Shown one piece after another: positions 26,142-37,985 of a stretch of 64,000 nt of DNA. The first letter of the stretch is position 1; the number at the start of each line of letters is the position of its first letter. Below the pieces are notes generated by a model. The model was not told where the DNA came from, ran no database searches, and was given only the letters and a program-made list of their open reading frames with translations. Source of the stretch: Niveispirillum lacus (GTDB lineage Bacteria; Pseudomonadota; Alphaproteobacteria; Azospirillales; Azospirillaceae); contig NZ_NOXU01000022.1 of assembly GCF_002251795.1 (NCBI RefSeq), positions 62,001-126,000 of the forward strand, written 5' to 3'. The position numbers and the translations under genes are program-made.

Positions 26142-26912
26142 TCACTTCACCACGTAAGGCTTGCCGGCCAGGTCATACATCACTGCCCCTTGAGGCACGG
26201 CATTCAGGTTGATGTTGCGCCGCGTGCCCAGGCCCGGTTCACCATCATAATGCCAAAGATCGTCGCTGTTGACGTAGTACACGGCGCTGGTGCGGAAGGT
26301 ATAGTAACCTTCCCGTGCCACCGACACGGTCAGCACCATTTCCGTATCGGTCTCAAGGGGCTTGGAGCGCAGGGCCTCCAGGCCTACGGCGGCCACGCCG
26401 GCCGAGATGCCCCAAGGGAATTTGGGCAGATCACCGCCCGACAGCTTAGAGGCTAACCCCACACCCGCCGCCAGCAGGGTCAACGGGCCGGGGAATGGAT
26501 CGGCGGCCATACGCGGGCCACTGCTTTTCACCGTCAGCACATCAATGCCCACCGCCACCACATCCGGGCGGCTATCGACCGAGACAAGATGCCCCTGCTG
26601 TACCAGCCGGGTGGTGACCGCCGACAGGAAGGCATCGGCGAATAATGTGTGGTCCTTGCGCATCATATAGACCTGAACCGGCACCTTCCTGCCCATCTGG
26701 AATTCCAGATGGGCGGAAATTGCCGAGGCCACATCGTCCGCCACCACCTGCCATTGACCCGCCGATTGCAGGACGGGCTGTGGCTTCATGGGCACCGAGA
26801 CGGCCACAGGGCGGCCCGAACAGCCCGCCAGCCCCAGGCACAGTGCCGTGGCCAACAGGGGCAGCAGGGTTTTGCGCGGAGCGGTGGGATGGCGGGGGGT
26901 GGCGCGCGTCAT
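26142..26912 (-). CDS. putative lipoprotein, unknown function
   Basis: 256 residues. A lipoprotein signal with lipobox LCLGLAGC puts the lipid-modified Cys near residue 31. The rest has a periplasmic character: HLEFQMGRKVPVQVYMMRKDHTLFADAFLSAVTTRLVQQG, then a hydrophobic/Gly stretch GPLTLLAAGVGLASKL, then a beta-rich end. It may belong to an outer-membrane lipoprotein group involved in envelope assembly, but I do not recognise a named family. ATG at 26912 is chosen because the longer frame to 27032 runs into the PAS gene and would put the lipobox far inside. Confidence 0.65.
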   Translation of the reverse strand: MTRATPRHPTAPRKTLLPLLATALCLGLAGCSGRPVAVSVPMKPQPVLQSAGQWQVVADDVASAISAHLEFQMGRKVPVQVYMMRKDHTLFADAFLSAVTTRLVQQGHLVSVDSRPDVVAVGIDVLTVKSSGPRMAADPFPGPLTLLAAGVGLASKLSGGDLPKFPWGISAGVAAVGLEALRSKPLETDTEMVLTVSVAREGYYTFRTSAVYYVNSDDLWHYDGEPGLGTRRNINLNAVPQGAVMYDLAGKPYVVK

Positions 26913-26982
26913 GATGTTCACGTCCGGTTCGGCGGTGGCTTTGCCTTGAGGTAAGCAACCGGCGTGCCAGCAGTGACCGGGG

Positions 26983-27468
26983 TCAGCCGGGACGCGCGGT
27001 GGTGGCGCCCAGCACACCCGACAAGCCGCCATCCATGCCAGCCACGGGCAGGGCCAAAGCCTCCACTTCCAGCAATCGCCCGTCCGACATTACCGACTGT
27101 TCAGCCGTGAAACGCTGTGGCTGGCCGCTTGACGCCACGGAGCCCAGCACCCGCATGACGCGGGCAAATACCGGCTGGCGCGCAAAGTCGCTGATGGGGC
27201 GTCCGGTGGGGTCCATCCCGTAATTGGCAATGGTGCTGCGACCGAAATGGCGGCCAATAAAGTCCATCCGCCCGCCGCATACGGCAATGTCCAGGCACCA
27301 GAGATCATCGCCTACCACCGCCTGCGCGGCGGGCAGCAGCCGGTCGATATCCGGCAGGTCACGGCCCGGCACAATGGCAGCGGCCCAGGCATCATAGAGT
27401 AGTCGCAAGCGTGGGTGGCGCACATCTTCGCGCCTTTGCACAGGGTCCAGGGTGAAAGCGTCGCTCAT
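26983..27468 (-). CDS. PAS domain-containing protein (PAS_5/DUF1383-like)
   Basis: 161 residues. A PAS-like core (about 50-150) with DDLWCLDIAVCGGRMDFIGRHFGRSTIANYGMDPTGRPISDF is typical of the DUF1383/PAS_5 family common in Rhodospirillales. No output domain. Its ligand and partner are unknown. It lies 70 bp upstream of the lipoprotein gene on the same strand and might share its transcript. Confidence 0.8.
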   Translation of the reverse strand: MSDAFTLDPVQRREDVRHPRLRLLYDAWAAAIVPGRDLPDIDRLLPAAQAVVGDDLWCLDIAVCGGRMDFIGRHFGRSTIANYGMDPTGRPISDFARQPVFARVMRVLGSVASSGQPQRFTAEQSVMSDGRLLEVEALALPVAGMDGGLSGVLGATTARPG

Positions 27469-27536
27469 CGCAACCTAGATGCATCGCCCATGACAGTGTG
27501 ATCAGGGTGGCTGGAAACAGGGGATGGCGCAAGGGT

Positions 27537-28448
27537 CTATAGACCCGGTTCCCGCCCGGCCGGCCGCAAAAGTTCGGCCGCCGCCCGCCGCACCGCCCGG
27601 GTCACGTCGCCCAGGGTGGCGCTGGCCAGCCGGCTGCACTGCCAGACCAGCGGCACATCCAGTTCCGTGCCCGGCAGCAGCGCCACCAGTCGCCCCGCAG
27701 CCAGATGTGGGGCAGCCAACAGCAGTGGATTCATACCCCAGCCAACACCCGCCAGTGCGGCATCGACAAAGGCCTGGGAGGAGGGCAGCCAATGGGTGGG
27801 CGGGGCAGGCACCGGTGCCGCATCGCCCAAGGCCCGGCGCAACCATGCCGCCTGCAACCCGTCCTTGGCGTTGAAGGTCAGGCAGGGCGCGCGGGACAGG
27901 GCGGCGACATCCACGCCATCAGCAAAATGCCGGTGCACGAAATCTGGGCTGGCCGTGGCAACATAGCGCAGCACGCCCAGTGGATGGAGGTCGCATCCCG
28001 GCACGCCGCGGCCCCCCGCCGTCACCGCTGCTACCACCTCTCCGCGGCGCAGCCAGTCGGCGCTGTGGTCCTGGTCATCCAGCACAAGATCGAACAGGCA
28101 GTGAGGCAGGGCCGCCATGGCGGCGATGAACCAGGTCGCCAGACTGTCGGCATTGACCGCGATACGCAGCGGGACCGGCCCCACCGACGGCAGCAGACCG
28201 GGAATGCCAGCCGGCAGCTCGCTTTCCAGCAGGGCCACCTGTTCAACATGCTGGCACAAGCGCAGGCCTGCCGGTGTGGCGGTACAGGGCTGCCCCCGCA
28301 CCACCAAGGCCGTGCCTATGCGTTCCTCCAGCAACTTCACCCGCTGAGAGATGGCAGAGGGTGTCAGGTTCAACTGGCGTGCTGCGCGGTCGAACCCCCC
28401 GGAGCGGATGACGGCGGCCAGCGCCTCCAACAAGGCATAGTCCAGCAT
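27537..28448 (-). CDS. argP: LysR-family regulator ArgP/LysG
   Basis: 303 residues. N-terminal HTH: YALLEALAAVIRSGGFDRAARQLNLTPSAISQRVKLLEERIG, close to the ArgP family. C-terminal effector domain with PVPLRIAVNADSLATWF and DAALAGVGWGMNPLLL. ArgP activates an arginine/lysine exporter in response to basic amino acids; here the divergent neighbour 101 bp away encodes such an exporter, which fixes the assignment. Confidence 0.92.
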   Translation of the reverse strand: MLDYALLEALAAVIRSGGFDRAARQLNLTPSAISQRVKLLEERIGTALVVRGQPCTATPAGLRLCQHVEQVALLESELPAGIPGLLPSVGPVPLRIAVNADSLATWFIAAMAALPHCLFDLVLDDQDHSADWLRRGEVVAAVTAGGRGVPGCDLHPLGVLRYVATASPDFVHRHFADGVDVAALSRAPCLTFNAKDGLQAAWLRRALGDAAPVPAPPTHWLPSSQAFVDAALAGVGWGMNPLLLAAPHLAAGRLVALLPGTELDVPLVWQCSRLASATLGDVTRAVRRAAAELLRPAGREPGL

Positions 28449-28549
28449 GGATTCAGCATTTCTTAATCGGGGTTAGGAACATTACCTACGCTAAATCCGG
28501 CCGGGATGGTAGGCGGGGATGCCTGTTCCTGCCGTCTGGGTCCGCTGCC

Positions 28550-29155
28550 ATGCTTGCTCCTTTTCTGTCCGGATATCTGCTGGGTCTTAGTCTGATCGTT
28601 GCCATCGGGGCCCAGAATGCCTTCGTTCTGCGTCAGGGCTTGCGGGGCGACCATGTCTGGCTTGTCACACTGACCTGCGCCGTTTCCGATGCGGTGCTGA
28701 TTGTCGTGGGGGTGGAGGGGCTGGCGCAGGTACAGACTGCCCTGCCGGCCATTGTGCCCTGGATGCGATATGCCGGTGCTGCCTTCCTGCTGCTCTATGC
28801 CGCCCGCGCCCTGCGTGCTGCCCTGCGCGCCGGTGGTACCCTGTCGCCGGCCGCCGGGGGGGCGCCAGGGCTGGCGGCCACGCTCGCCACCTGTCTGGCG
28901 CTCACCTGGCTGAACCCGCATGTCTATTTGGACACGGTCCTGTTAATCGGGTCGGTCGCGGCGAGCCAAGGGGAGGGGCGCCCGCTGTTCGCGGCTGGGG
29001 CTATTGCGGCTTCATTCAGCTTTTTCCTAGCCCTCGGCCATGGTGCCCGCCTGCTGCGTCCCCTGTTTGCCCGGCCGCTAACCTGGCGTGTGCTTGACGG
29101 GGTGGTCGCCGTCACCATGGCTGTGCTGGCCCTGGGACTGCTGACCAGCGGTTAG
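28550..29155 (+). CDS. argO: LysE/ArgO family basic amino acid exporter
   Basis: 201 residues, five to six membrane segments, inner membrane. Family motifs: GLSLIVAIGAQNAFVLRQGL (residues 12-31) and CLALTWLNPHVYLDTVLLIGS. Exports arginine and/or lysine. Divergent from argP, the expected activator. Its last four bases overlap the convergent porin gene. Confidence 0.93.
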   Translation: MLAPFLSGYLLGLSLIVAIGAQNAFVLRQGLRGDHVWLVTLTCAVSDAVLIVVGVEGLAQVQTALPAIVPWMRYAGAAFLLLYAARALRAALRAGGTLSPAAGGAPGLAATLATCLALTWLNPHVYLDTVLLIGSVAASQGEGRPLFAAGAIAASFSFFLALGHGARLLRPLFARPLTWRVLDGVVAVTMAVLALGLLTSG

Positions 29156-30177
29156 AACCGCGCTTCAACCCCCAGCATGCCAGTCCAGCCGCGCCGCCCG
29201 CCCTCATATCGCACGGCATCCAGGCTCAGGCTGGTTTCACCCAGAACCCGCCAGGACAGGCCGGTGCCATAGGCGTTGTAATCACGGCTCATATCCAGAT
29301 CGACGCCCTGCCACCACAGGGCGGCGCCATAGGGGCCGTTTTCATAGGAGGCCATCATGGTTGTACTGGTGGCCTCATCCCCTTTCAGCCGCCCGCTGTC
29401 GCCATCCTCGACATAGACCACGCCGCCAGAAAATCCGCCATAGAACAGCAGGCCGGCCAGTTTCAGGCTTTCCGTATCACCCAGCAATGGGTTGCGGCTC
29501 TCGGCTGTCACGTAGCCGGCGGCCAGTTCGTAGGACAAAGCCTGCCAGTCGCCCTGATAGTTCAGGCCGGCTTCCCATAGGTCGCGGTCGAGCGCACCCG
29601 GTGTCTGTTGCGCGATATTCTCCACCAAGCTGTCGCGTTTGGGCGCGTAGGAGATGCCCAGGCGCAGGCCCATCACGCGCGGTGTTTCATACAGAATCTT
29701 GGTGGCGTCATCGCTGTCGCGGCCCAGATGGTCGATGGGCGGGGCTGTCGGCGCGATGTCTGTCCACAGACCGTCCATTTGTCCACCGGCCAGCAATGGC
29801 AGCATGTCGGTGGCGCGTTTGGCGGCCCCATCCTCATCCCCGATGCGCAGGCGGCCCCAGGCTGAGTTGACAGTCAGGAAAATCTCGTTGGCGGTCAGCG
29901 GGTCGTTTCGGCCGGGTCGGTCCAGGCTTTTCTGGTAATCACCCGCCCCCAGCGTGGTGGTCAGCGACAGGCCTAGACCGCTGTCGGTTGTCAGGGTGCC
30001 CTCACCGGTTATGGCGTAGGTACCATACAGGTCATGCCCGTCGCCCGACCGCACGATGGCCCCGTGACCGACGCCGCGCCAGTCGAATGCGACCGTGTCA
30101 GCGGTGGCGGGCAGGGCGACCAGCAGGGCGGCAGCGGCTGACAGGCAGGGCAGGAGGCGGACCAAGATCACATCCAT
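29152..30177 (-). CDS. Gram-negative-type outer-membrane porin
   Basis: 341 residues. Signal peptide to about residue 26 (ending ALPATA), then beta-strand alternation through to a C-terminal phenylalanine (MLGVEARF), the outer-membrane insertion signal. NEIFLTVNSAWGRLRIGDEDGAA and ATKILYETPRVMGLRLGISYAP are typical of the porin_4 class. General diffusion channel; substrates unknown. Divergent from yggS. Confidence 0.88.
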   Translation of the reverse strand: MDVILVRLLPCLSAAAALLVALPATADTVAFDWRGVGHGAIVRSGDGHDLYGTYAITGEGTLTTDSGLGLSLTTTLGAGDYQKSLDRPGRNDPLTANEIFLTVNSAWGRLRIGDEDGAAKRATDMLPLLAGGQMDGLWTDIAPTAPPIDHLGRDSDDATKILYETPRVMGLRLGISYAPKRDSLVENIAQQTPGALDRDLWEAGLNYQGDWQALSYELAAGYVTAESRNPLLGDTESLKLAGLLFYGGFSGGVVYVEDGDSGRLKGDEATSTTMMASYENGPYGAALWWQGVDLDMSRDYNAYGTGLSWRVLGETSLSLDAVRYEGGRRGWTGMLGVEARF

Positions 30178-30308
30178 CGGACGGGGTGGTACTGGACCAC
30201 GGGATTGACGGGGCGGACAGGAACGGCTTTACGTGCTGCTGAGGGCGAAAACAAGGCCGATGGCCCGCGCCCCCGACCAATGCCGATTCTCAATCCAGGG
30301 CAAAGACC

Positions 30309-31004
30309 ATGACCGACCCCGTCAACGATGTGGCTGCCAACCTGGCCGAGATCAAGGCCCGTATCAATAAAGCCGCGGCGGCGGCGGGCCGCCCGCCCGG
30401 TGCTGCCCGCCTGATCGCTGTGTCTAAGGTCCAACCGGTCGAGAAGATGGATGCCGCCCTGGCCGCCGGCCACCGCCTGTTCGGTGAAAACCGGGTCCAG
30501 GAGGCCAAGGCCAAGTTCCCGGCGGCCCGTGAACGCTATCCCGACATCGAACTGCATCTGATCGGCCCGTTGCAGACCAACAAGGTGAAGGAAGCGGTAG
30601 CCCTGTTTGATGTGATCCAGACCCTGGATCGGCCGAGACTGGCTGCCGCCCTTGCCGAGGAAGGGCGCAAACGCGGGCGTCTGCCCCGACTGTTCGTGGA
30701 GGTGAATGTGGGGGCGGAACCGCAAAAGGCCGGCATCCCCCCCTCCGACCTGCCCGCCTTTCTGGAAGAATGCCGGGCTGTGCATGGGCTGTCCATTGAT
30801 GGTCTCATGTGTATCCCACCCGCTGACCAGGACCCGACGCCGCATTTTGCCCTGCTCTGTGACTTGGCCAAACGGCATGGGCTGGCAGAAGTGTCGATGG
30901 GGATGAGTGGGGACTACGAACAGGCAGTAGCCCAGGGGGCTACCTTTGTGCGGGTTGGTACCGCCATTTTCGGGACACGGATCAAACCGGCGACCCATGG
31001 CTGA
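30309..31004 (+). CDS. yggS: PLP homeostasis protein (YggS/PLPBP family)
   Basis: 231 residues, alanine-racemase-like TIM barrel without known catalytic activity; buffers pyridoxal phosphate and affects amino acid balance. PLP lysine Lys40 in RLIAVSKVQPVEKM; further motifs LFGENRVQEAKAKF, LHLIGPLQTNKVKEA and EVSMGMSGDYEQAVAQGATFVRVGTAIFG. The next gene starts inside its last eight bases. Confidence 0.97.
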   Translation: MTDPVNDVAANLAEIKARINKAAAAAGRPPGAARLIAVSKVQPVEKMDAALAAGHRLFGENRVQEAKAKFPAARERYPDIELHLIGPLQTNKVKEAVALFDVIQTLDRPRLAAALAEEGRKRGRLPRLFVEVNVGAEPQKAGIPPSDLPAFLEECRAVHGLSIDGLMCIPPADQDPTPHFALLCDLAKRHGLAEVSMGMSGDYEQAVAQGATFVRVGTAIFGTRIKPATHG

Positions 31005-31587
31005 GAATCTGTCGGATTTTCGCGACTGGTCCCTGCTGGCGCGCGGTAGCGCCGATCAGCGTCGCGCCTTTGATCTGCTGATCCACCACCGGCCGTTTGA
31101 CCGGCTGTCGATGTATGAAACCGGTCTGGCCGGTACATTCCCCATCGACCTGGCGGTTTCCGGTTCTGATCTCGACATACTTGTCCAGGCAGACGACCCC
31201 CTGGCCGTGGGGCCGGTCCTGGAGGCTGCCTTCGGCGGTGAGGCGGGTTATGCGTGCCGTTCAGTGCGGGTGACCGACGGCCCGGCCCTGGTTGCACGGT
31301 TCCGGTTGGGTGATGTGCCGGTGGAGATCTTTGTCCAGGCGTTACCCGTCGCCCGGCAGATGGGCTGGCGTCACATGATGGTGGAAGCCCGTTTGCTGGC
31401 CCTGGCCCCGGCGCTGCGCCCAGCCGTCCGTGGGCTGAAACAGGCCGGCATCAAGACTGAACCAGCCTTTGCCCAGCTACTGGCCCTGCCCGGTGACCCC
31501 TATCAGGCGCTGCTGGGCCTGGAAGCGCTGAGTGACAGTGCACTGGCCGACCTGTTGGCCCAACGCTGGTCCGCCATGTCCAAATAA
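30997..31587 (+). CDS. DUF4269 domain-containing protein
   Basis: 196 residues. The core LLARGSADQRRAFDLLIHHRPF, YETGLAGTFPIDLAVSGSDLDILVQ and GDVPVEIFVQALPVARQMGWRHMMVEARLL matches DUF4269, which resembles a nucleotidyltransferase fold (a G-S-D-L-D type motif is present). Function unknown. ATG at 30997 overlaps the yggS end and is preferred to 30946, so the pair is probably co-translated. Confidence 0.85.
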   Translation: MAENLSDFRDWSLLARGSADQRRAFDLLIHHRPFDRLSMYETGLAGTFPIDLAVSGSDLDILVQADDPLAVGPVLEAAFGGEAGYACRSVRVTDGPALVARFRLGDVPVEIFVQALPVARQMGWRHMMVEARLLALAPALRPAVRGLKQAGIKTEPAFAQLLALPGDPYQALLGLEALSDSALADLLAQRWSAMSK

Positions 31588-31648
31588 AGACGATTAAAAG
31601 GCTTGCGGGATCGGAACGACGTCATTATGTTCCGCGCCCATCCAGTGC

Positions 31649-31739
31649 GGAGGGGTGGCCGAGTGGTTGAAGGCGCTCGCCTGGAAAGCGGGTATACGTC
31701 AAAAGCGTATCGTGAGTTCGAATCTCATCCCCTCCGCCA
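31649..31739 (+). tRNA. tRNA-Ser (GGA)
   Basis: 91-nt class II tRNA with a long variable arm. Acceptor GGAGGGG/CCCCTCC, discriminator G, encoded CCA; anticodon loop CTGGAAA gives GGA, reading UCC and UCU. A short TTTTCC/GGAAAA hairpin follows. Confidence 0.96.
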
Positions 31740-31859
31740 TTTTCCCAACGGAAAATGCGCTTCGCCGGCCTGATCGGTCCCTTGGCTTTTGCGACAACAT
31801 GATGCCACTATGATGTGTTCGGGGCGGAGACTGTCCTGACTTTTCATAGCGGGAGCGGA

Positions 31860-32759
31860 ATGGCTTTTGGGGTTTTCCTGCATCGATCCGATTCCATTTA
31901 CGATGACAGCCCGGCAGAGTGGTATCAGTTCCCTCGGCAGTATTTGGGCCGGGTTGAGCCCTGCATTGGCGATTGGATCGTCTATCTCGAGCCCGGCAAA
32001 GTCCGGCACTCGCGCGGTTATTTTGCTGTTGCCCGTGTGCAGCAGGTGATTGCCGATCCGACGGTGCCAGACATGTATCTGGCCATCATTGAACCCGGCT
32101 CCTATCTGCAATTCATCAATCCCGTGCCGTTTCGGGATGGAAGGGCCCCGGTCGAAAGAGGGTTGCTGAACGATGAAGGTAAACTTTCAGGCCGCGCCCA
32201 GTCCGCTGTCCGCCCCATCTCTGCCAGCGATTTCAACCGCATTCTGGAGCGGGGCCTGGAAGAGGGTGAAGCCATCATGCCGCGCCTGGACGATGCCACC
32301 TCTTTACCCGGCTTTGCTGACGGCCAAGCGCCGTTTATCGTTGAACAGCCCCGCGAACGGTTGTCGTTCCTGACATCCCGCGCAGTTCGCAAACAGGCTT
32401 TCCGGCGCATCGTGCTGCGCGCCTATGATGAACGCTGTGTCATCTCAGGCATGAAGCTGATCAATGGCGGTGGCCGGGCCGAGGTGGAGGCCGCGCATAT
32501 CCGACCTGTGGAGCGTGACGGGCCCGACATTGTTAATAATGGCCTCGCCCTGTCCGGTACGGCTCATTGGATGTTCGACCGCGGCCTGATCACCCTGGAA
32601 GATGATCTGGCGATAAGGGTCTCCCGCCATGTGAACGACCGGGAGAGCGTGGAGACGTTCATAAACCGCTCTGGCCGGGCGCTTCCGCCGCTGCGTCCCA
32701 GCGACCGTCCGCATCCTGTTTTCTTAAAATGGCACCGAGAGAACTGCTTCAAAGTTTGA
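31860..32759 (+). CDS. HNH endonuclease, restriction-endonuclease-like
   Basis: 299 residues in two parts. The N-terminal part (about 1-150; DSPAEWYQFPRQYLGRVEPC, GDWIVYLEPGKVRHSRGYFAV) may be a DNA-recognition domain. The C-terminal HNH_2-type nuclease (about 185-260) has CVISGMKL, the AAHIRPV histidine, an N-N-G-L-A-L segment and AHWMFDRGLITL. This layout is seen in COG3440-type predicted restriction nucleases. ATG at 31860 has GGAG just upstream. It lies 120 bp after a tRNA-Ser gene and looks less GC-rich than neighbours, as transferred genes often do. No methyltransferase accompanies it. Confidence 0.82.
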   Translation: MAFGVFLHRSDSIYDDSPAEWYQFPRQYLGRVEPCIGDWIVYLEPGKVRHSRGYFAVARVQQVIADPTVPDMYLAIIEPGSYLQFINPVPFRDGRAPVERGLLNDEGKLSGRAQSAVRPISASDFNRILERGLEEGEAIMPRLDDATSLPGFADGQAPFIVEQPRERLSFLTSRAVRKQAFRRIVLRAYDERCVISGMKLINGGGRAEVEAAHIRPVERDGPDIVNNGLALSGTAHWMFDRGLITLEDDLAIRVSRHVNDRESVETFINRSGRALPPLRPSDRPHPVFLKWHRENCFKV

Positions 32760-32940
32760 GACAGCCCACAGCCGGACCGCAAACCCCGTCCGGAAAGGAG
32801 TATCCAAAGTATAGCAGGCAATTCACTTATTTCGGGCTACCGCATTCCCAGTTAGACTCAGCGCAAATAAGCCCCGCTTCAAGGGGTTGCCACCGACGCG
32901 TCCGCATTCCTTATCCGTGCCAATCCGGAGAGCCCCGACG

Positions 32941-35169
32941 ATGCTGCGTGATCTGCGAATTACCCCGAAGCTGGGTCTTGCGTCCCTGTTGTTCATGGTA
33001 CCAGTGGTGTTCCTGCTCTGGGCGTTGATCGCCAAACAGGGAGAGGCCGTCAGTTTTGCTGAGAAGGAACAACAAGGGACACTTTACCTGCGCGGGTTGG
33101 CCCAGGTGCAGATGACACTGGCCAAGGCGGAGATTGCTGGGGCCGCGGTGGATGGCAAGGCGCTGGCGGATAAGGTGCGCAGCCTGGACAGCCAGTTTGG
33201 CGAGGGCATGGAAGCAGAGGCCCAGGTCAAGGATACGCTAGCAGCCTTGTCAGTCGGGCAGGCGACGGGGGCAGCAAGGGCTGCCCTGCGGTCCCTGATC
33301 ACGAGGGTGGGAGATAAATCCAATCTGATTCTCGACCCCGATCTGGACAGTTACTATGTCATGGACCTTGTGCTGATCAAATTGCCGGACCTGCTGGATC
33401 AAGCCAGCGCCATGTATAGCCTGACCCACAAACTCTATGATGACGGGTCCGTCGATGCCGAGGAGCGGGTGGCGCTCTATGTTTCCCTGGGGGGGCTGAA
33501 AGCGGTGGCTGATGGGTCGGGTAATTCGGTCAAGGCCGCCATTGATGCCAGCGTCGATGGCAGTGTGGCCAAAGCGTTGACCAAACCCGATGCCGACCTG
33601 CAGGCTATCTTCAAGACATTGCTGACCCAGGCAGAGAGCCAGGCCTTGGACATGGCCGCGACGAACACGGCGCTCAGCCGTATTGATGCGCTTTATGCCG
33701 CCGGCTCTGCCGATTTGTCGCGCCTGCTGGAGGCCCGTATCGGCCGGTTCCACCAGGAACAGATCGTGACGTTGGCTGTCACGGCCCTCCTGTTTGCCAT
33801 TGCTGCGGGGTCCGTCCTGTTTGTGGTTCTGCGTTTCATCATCGCGCCCTTGGCGCAGTTGACCCAGTCGATGGGAAAACTGGCCAATGGTGACCTGACG
33901 GTGGCTGTCGCGTTTGCCGATCAGAAGGATGAGGTGGGTGCCCTGGCCCGCGCCATGGCTGTGTTCAAGGCCAATGCCCTGCGCAATCGTGAACTGGAAG
34001 AAGCCCAGCAGCGGGAGCAGGAGGCCCGCGCCCGCCGTCAGGCGGCACTGGAAGAACTGGTGCGTGACTTTCAGATGGCCGTCAGTGGTCAGTTGCGGAC
34101 CTTAGCCAGCGCCTCGACGGAGTTGGAAGCAACAGCCCGCAACCTGTCGCACCAGGCGGATGAGACCACAAGCCGCACCAACGTGGCCGGGCAGAGCGCC
34201 AATCGTGCCACGCAGAATGCCCAGACAGTGGCGGCCGCGACGGAAGAACTGGCGGCCTCCAGCGCGGAAATCGGCTCACAGATCGAACGCACCTCTCTGA
34301 CCACCAAAGAAGCAGTGGCCGAGGCGGACAAGGCGCGCGGTGTGGTCGATGAACTGGCCAATGTGGTGGATGGTGTGGGGGCGGTGGTCGACTTCATCCA
34401 TGCCATCGCGGCCCAGACCAACCTTCTGGCGCTGAATGCGACGATTGAGGCGGCGCGGGCCGGCGAGGCGGGCAAGGGCTTCGCCGTCGTGGCGTCAGAG
34501 GTGAAGAATCTGGCCAGTCAGACAGCCAAGGCCACCGAGGAAATCCAGGACAAGGTCAATGCCGTGAAGGGGGCGGCGGGGCACGCGGTGGGTATCATCT
34601 CCACCATCGCCCGCATCATCGGAGAGGTGGACGGCAATTCCGGCGCCATCGCATCGGCCGTCGCCGAACAGGGTGCCGCGACCGATGAGATCGCTCGCAA
34701 CGTAACCGAAGCTGCCGACCGTACACGGGAAGTCACGGAAAGCCTTGGCACGGTGCGCGAGAGTGCCGAATTCACCAAAGTCGCCTCCACTCAATTGCTG
34801 GCTGCCGCCGGTGATCTGTCACAGCAATCTGAACGGCTGCGGGCTGATGTGGAGGAGTTCCTGTCCGCCATGCAGAAGGCCGGAGAGCGCCGGCAATTTG
34901 AACGCCGTCCCTGTTCGCTGCGCGGAGAACTGACAGCCCGTGGTGCACGTGGAAAGCTGGACCGGTTTGAGGTTACCCTGACCGATATCGGCCTTGGCGG
35001 CTGCGCCCTCACCGGTGTCGCCCTGGCGCCAGGGACGGAGATTGATCTGCACGTGGCAGGCCACACGCTGCCCAGCCGCGTGATCCAACAGGATGGCGAC
35101 CGCCTGCGCCTGCAATTCCGCCTGAATGACCAGACCAGCGACACGGTGGAGCGACTGCTGGCAGCGTAA
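32941..35169 (+). CDS. methyl-accepting chemotaxis protein with C-terminal PilZ domain
   Basis: 742 residues, inner membrane. TM1 at about 12-32 ([18 protein letters not shown]), a helical periplasmic sensor to about 285, TM2 about 285-310, HAMP (about 310-365), then the signalling domain with the hairpin tip [33 protein letters not shown]. The last 95 residues form a PilZ-like c-di-GMP domain: [12 protein letters not shown] (RxxxR type) and [10 protein letters not shown], where the usual Ser of (D/N)xSxxG is Gly. This would link c-di-GMP to chemotaxis. ATG at 32941 has GGAGAG eight bases upstream. The ligand is unknown. Confidence 0.9.
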   Translation: MLRDLRITPKLGLASLLFMVPVVFLLWALIAKQGEAVSFAEKEQQGTLYLRGLAQVQMTLAKAEIAGAAVDGKALADKVRSLDSQFGEGMEAEAQVKDTLAALSVGQATGAARAALRSLITRVGDKSNLILDPDLDSYYVMDLVLIKLPDLLDQASAMYSLTHKLYDDGSVDAEERVALYVSLGGLKAVADGSGNSVKAAIDASVDGSVAKALTKPDADLQAIFKTLLTQAESQALDMAATNTALSRIDALYAAGSADLSRLLEARIGRFHQEQIVTLAVTALLFAIAAGSVLFVVLRFIIAPLAQLTQSMGKLANGDLTVAVAFADQKDEVGALARAMAVFKANALRNRELEEAQQREQEARARRQAALEELVRDFQMAVSGQLRTLASASTELEATARNLSHQADETTSRTNVAGQSANRATQNAQTVAAATEELAASSAEIGSQIERTSLTTKEAVAEADKARGVVDELANVVDGVGAVVDFIHAIAAQTNLLALNATIEAARAGEAGKGFAVVASEVKNLASQTAKATEEIQDKVNAVKGAAGHAVGIISTIARIIGEVDGNSGAIASAVAEQGAATDEIARNVTEAADRTREVTESLGTVRESAEFTKVASTQLLAAAGDLSQQSERLRADVEEFLSAMQKAGERRQFERRPCSLRGELTARGARGKLDRFEVTLTDIGLGGCALTGVALAPGTEIDLHVAGHTLPSRVIQQDGDRLRLQFRLNDQTSDTVERLLAA

Positions 35170-35461
35170 GGGGGGTCTTTGTTGGGTTTGCTTACCATCC
35201 CGGCCTATGCCGGGATGACCTTGCGGCCACGCAACAGAGGTTGCGTTTCGAGGGGCCAAGCGCAGGGGGCCGGCGCGGTTCTCGCGATCAAAAGCCTTGC
35301 CGGACGGGGCATTCAGCCGGGAAGGTTGGCAAAAGCGTGGCTTGCCATGCGGGTCAACCGGGACTTCGGGGACGGTCCGATTACCGCTTCGTTCCGCCCT
35401 TAAAGACAAATGGCGGCCCCGGTCACCCGAGGCCGCCATCATCCCTCAACCCCGACCGTCG
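35170..35461. other. intergenic region between the chemoreceptor and katG
   Basis: 292 bp with no credible gene. It contains a perfect 9-bp stem with a 4-nt loop, CATCCCGGC (35196-35204) and GCCGGGATG (35209-35217), without a T-run; it may be an interspersed palindromic element or a weak terminator. The katG terminator lies at the right end. Confidence 0.6.
35401..35439 (-). terminator. Rho-independent terminator of katG
   Basis: On the minus strand: stem ATGGCGGCC with GGCCGCCAT (plus-strand 35431-35439 and 35410-35418), followed by TTTGTCTTTA. It lies 23 bases past the katG stop. Confidence 0.8.

Positions 35462-37985
<2,524 letters not shown>

Noticed and set aside
31649-32940. Integrated island or prophage at tRNA-Ser
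   Set aside because: There is no integrase, and no second copy of the tRNA 3' end is visible within the region. Only a single nuclease gene with lower GC is seen.
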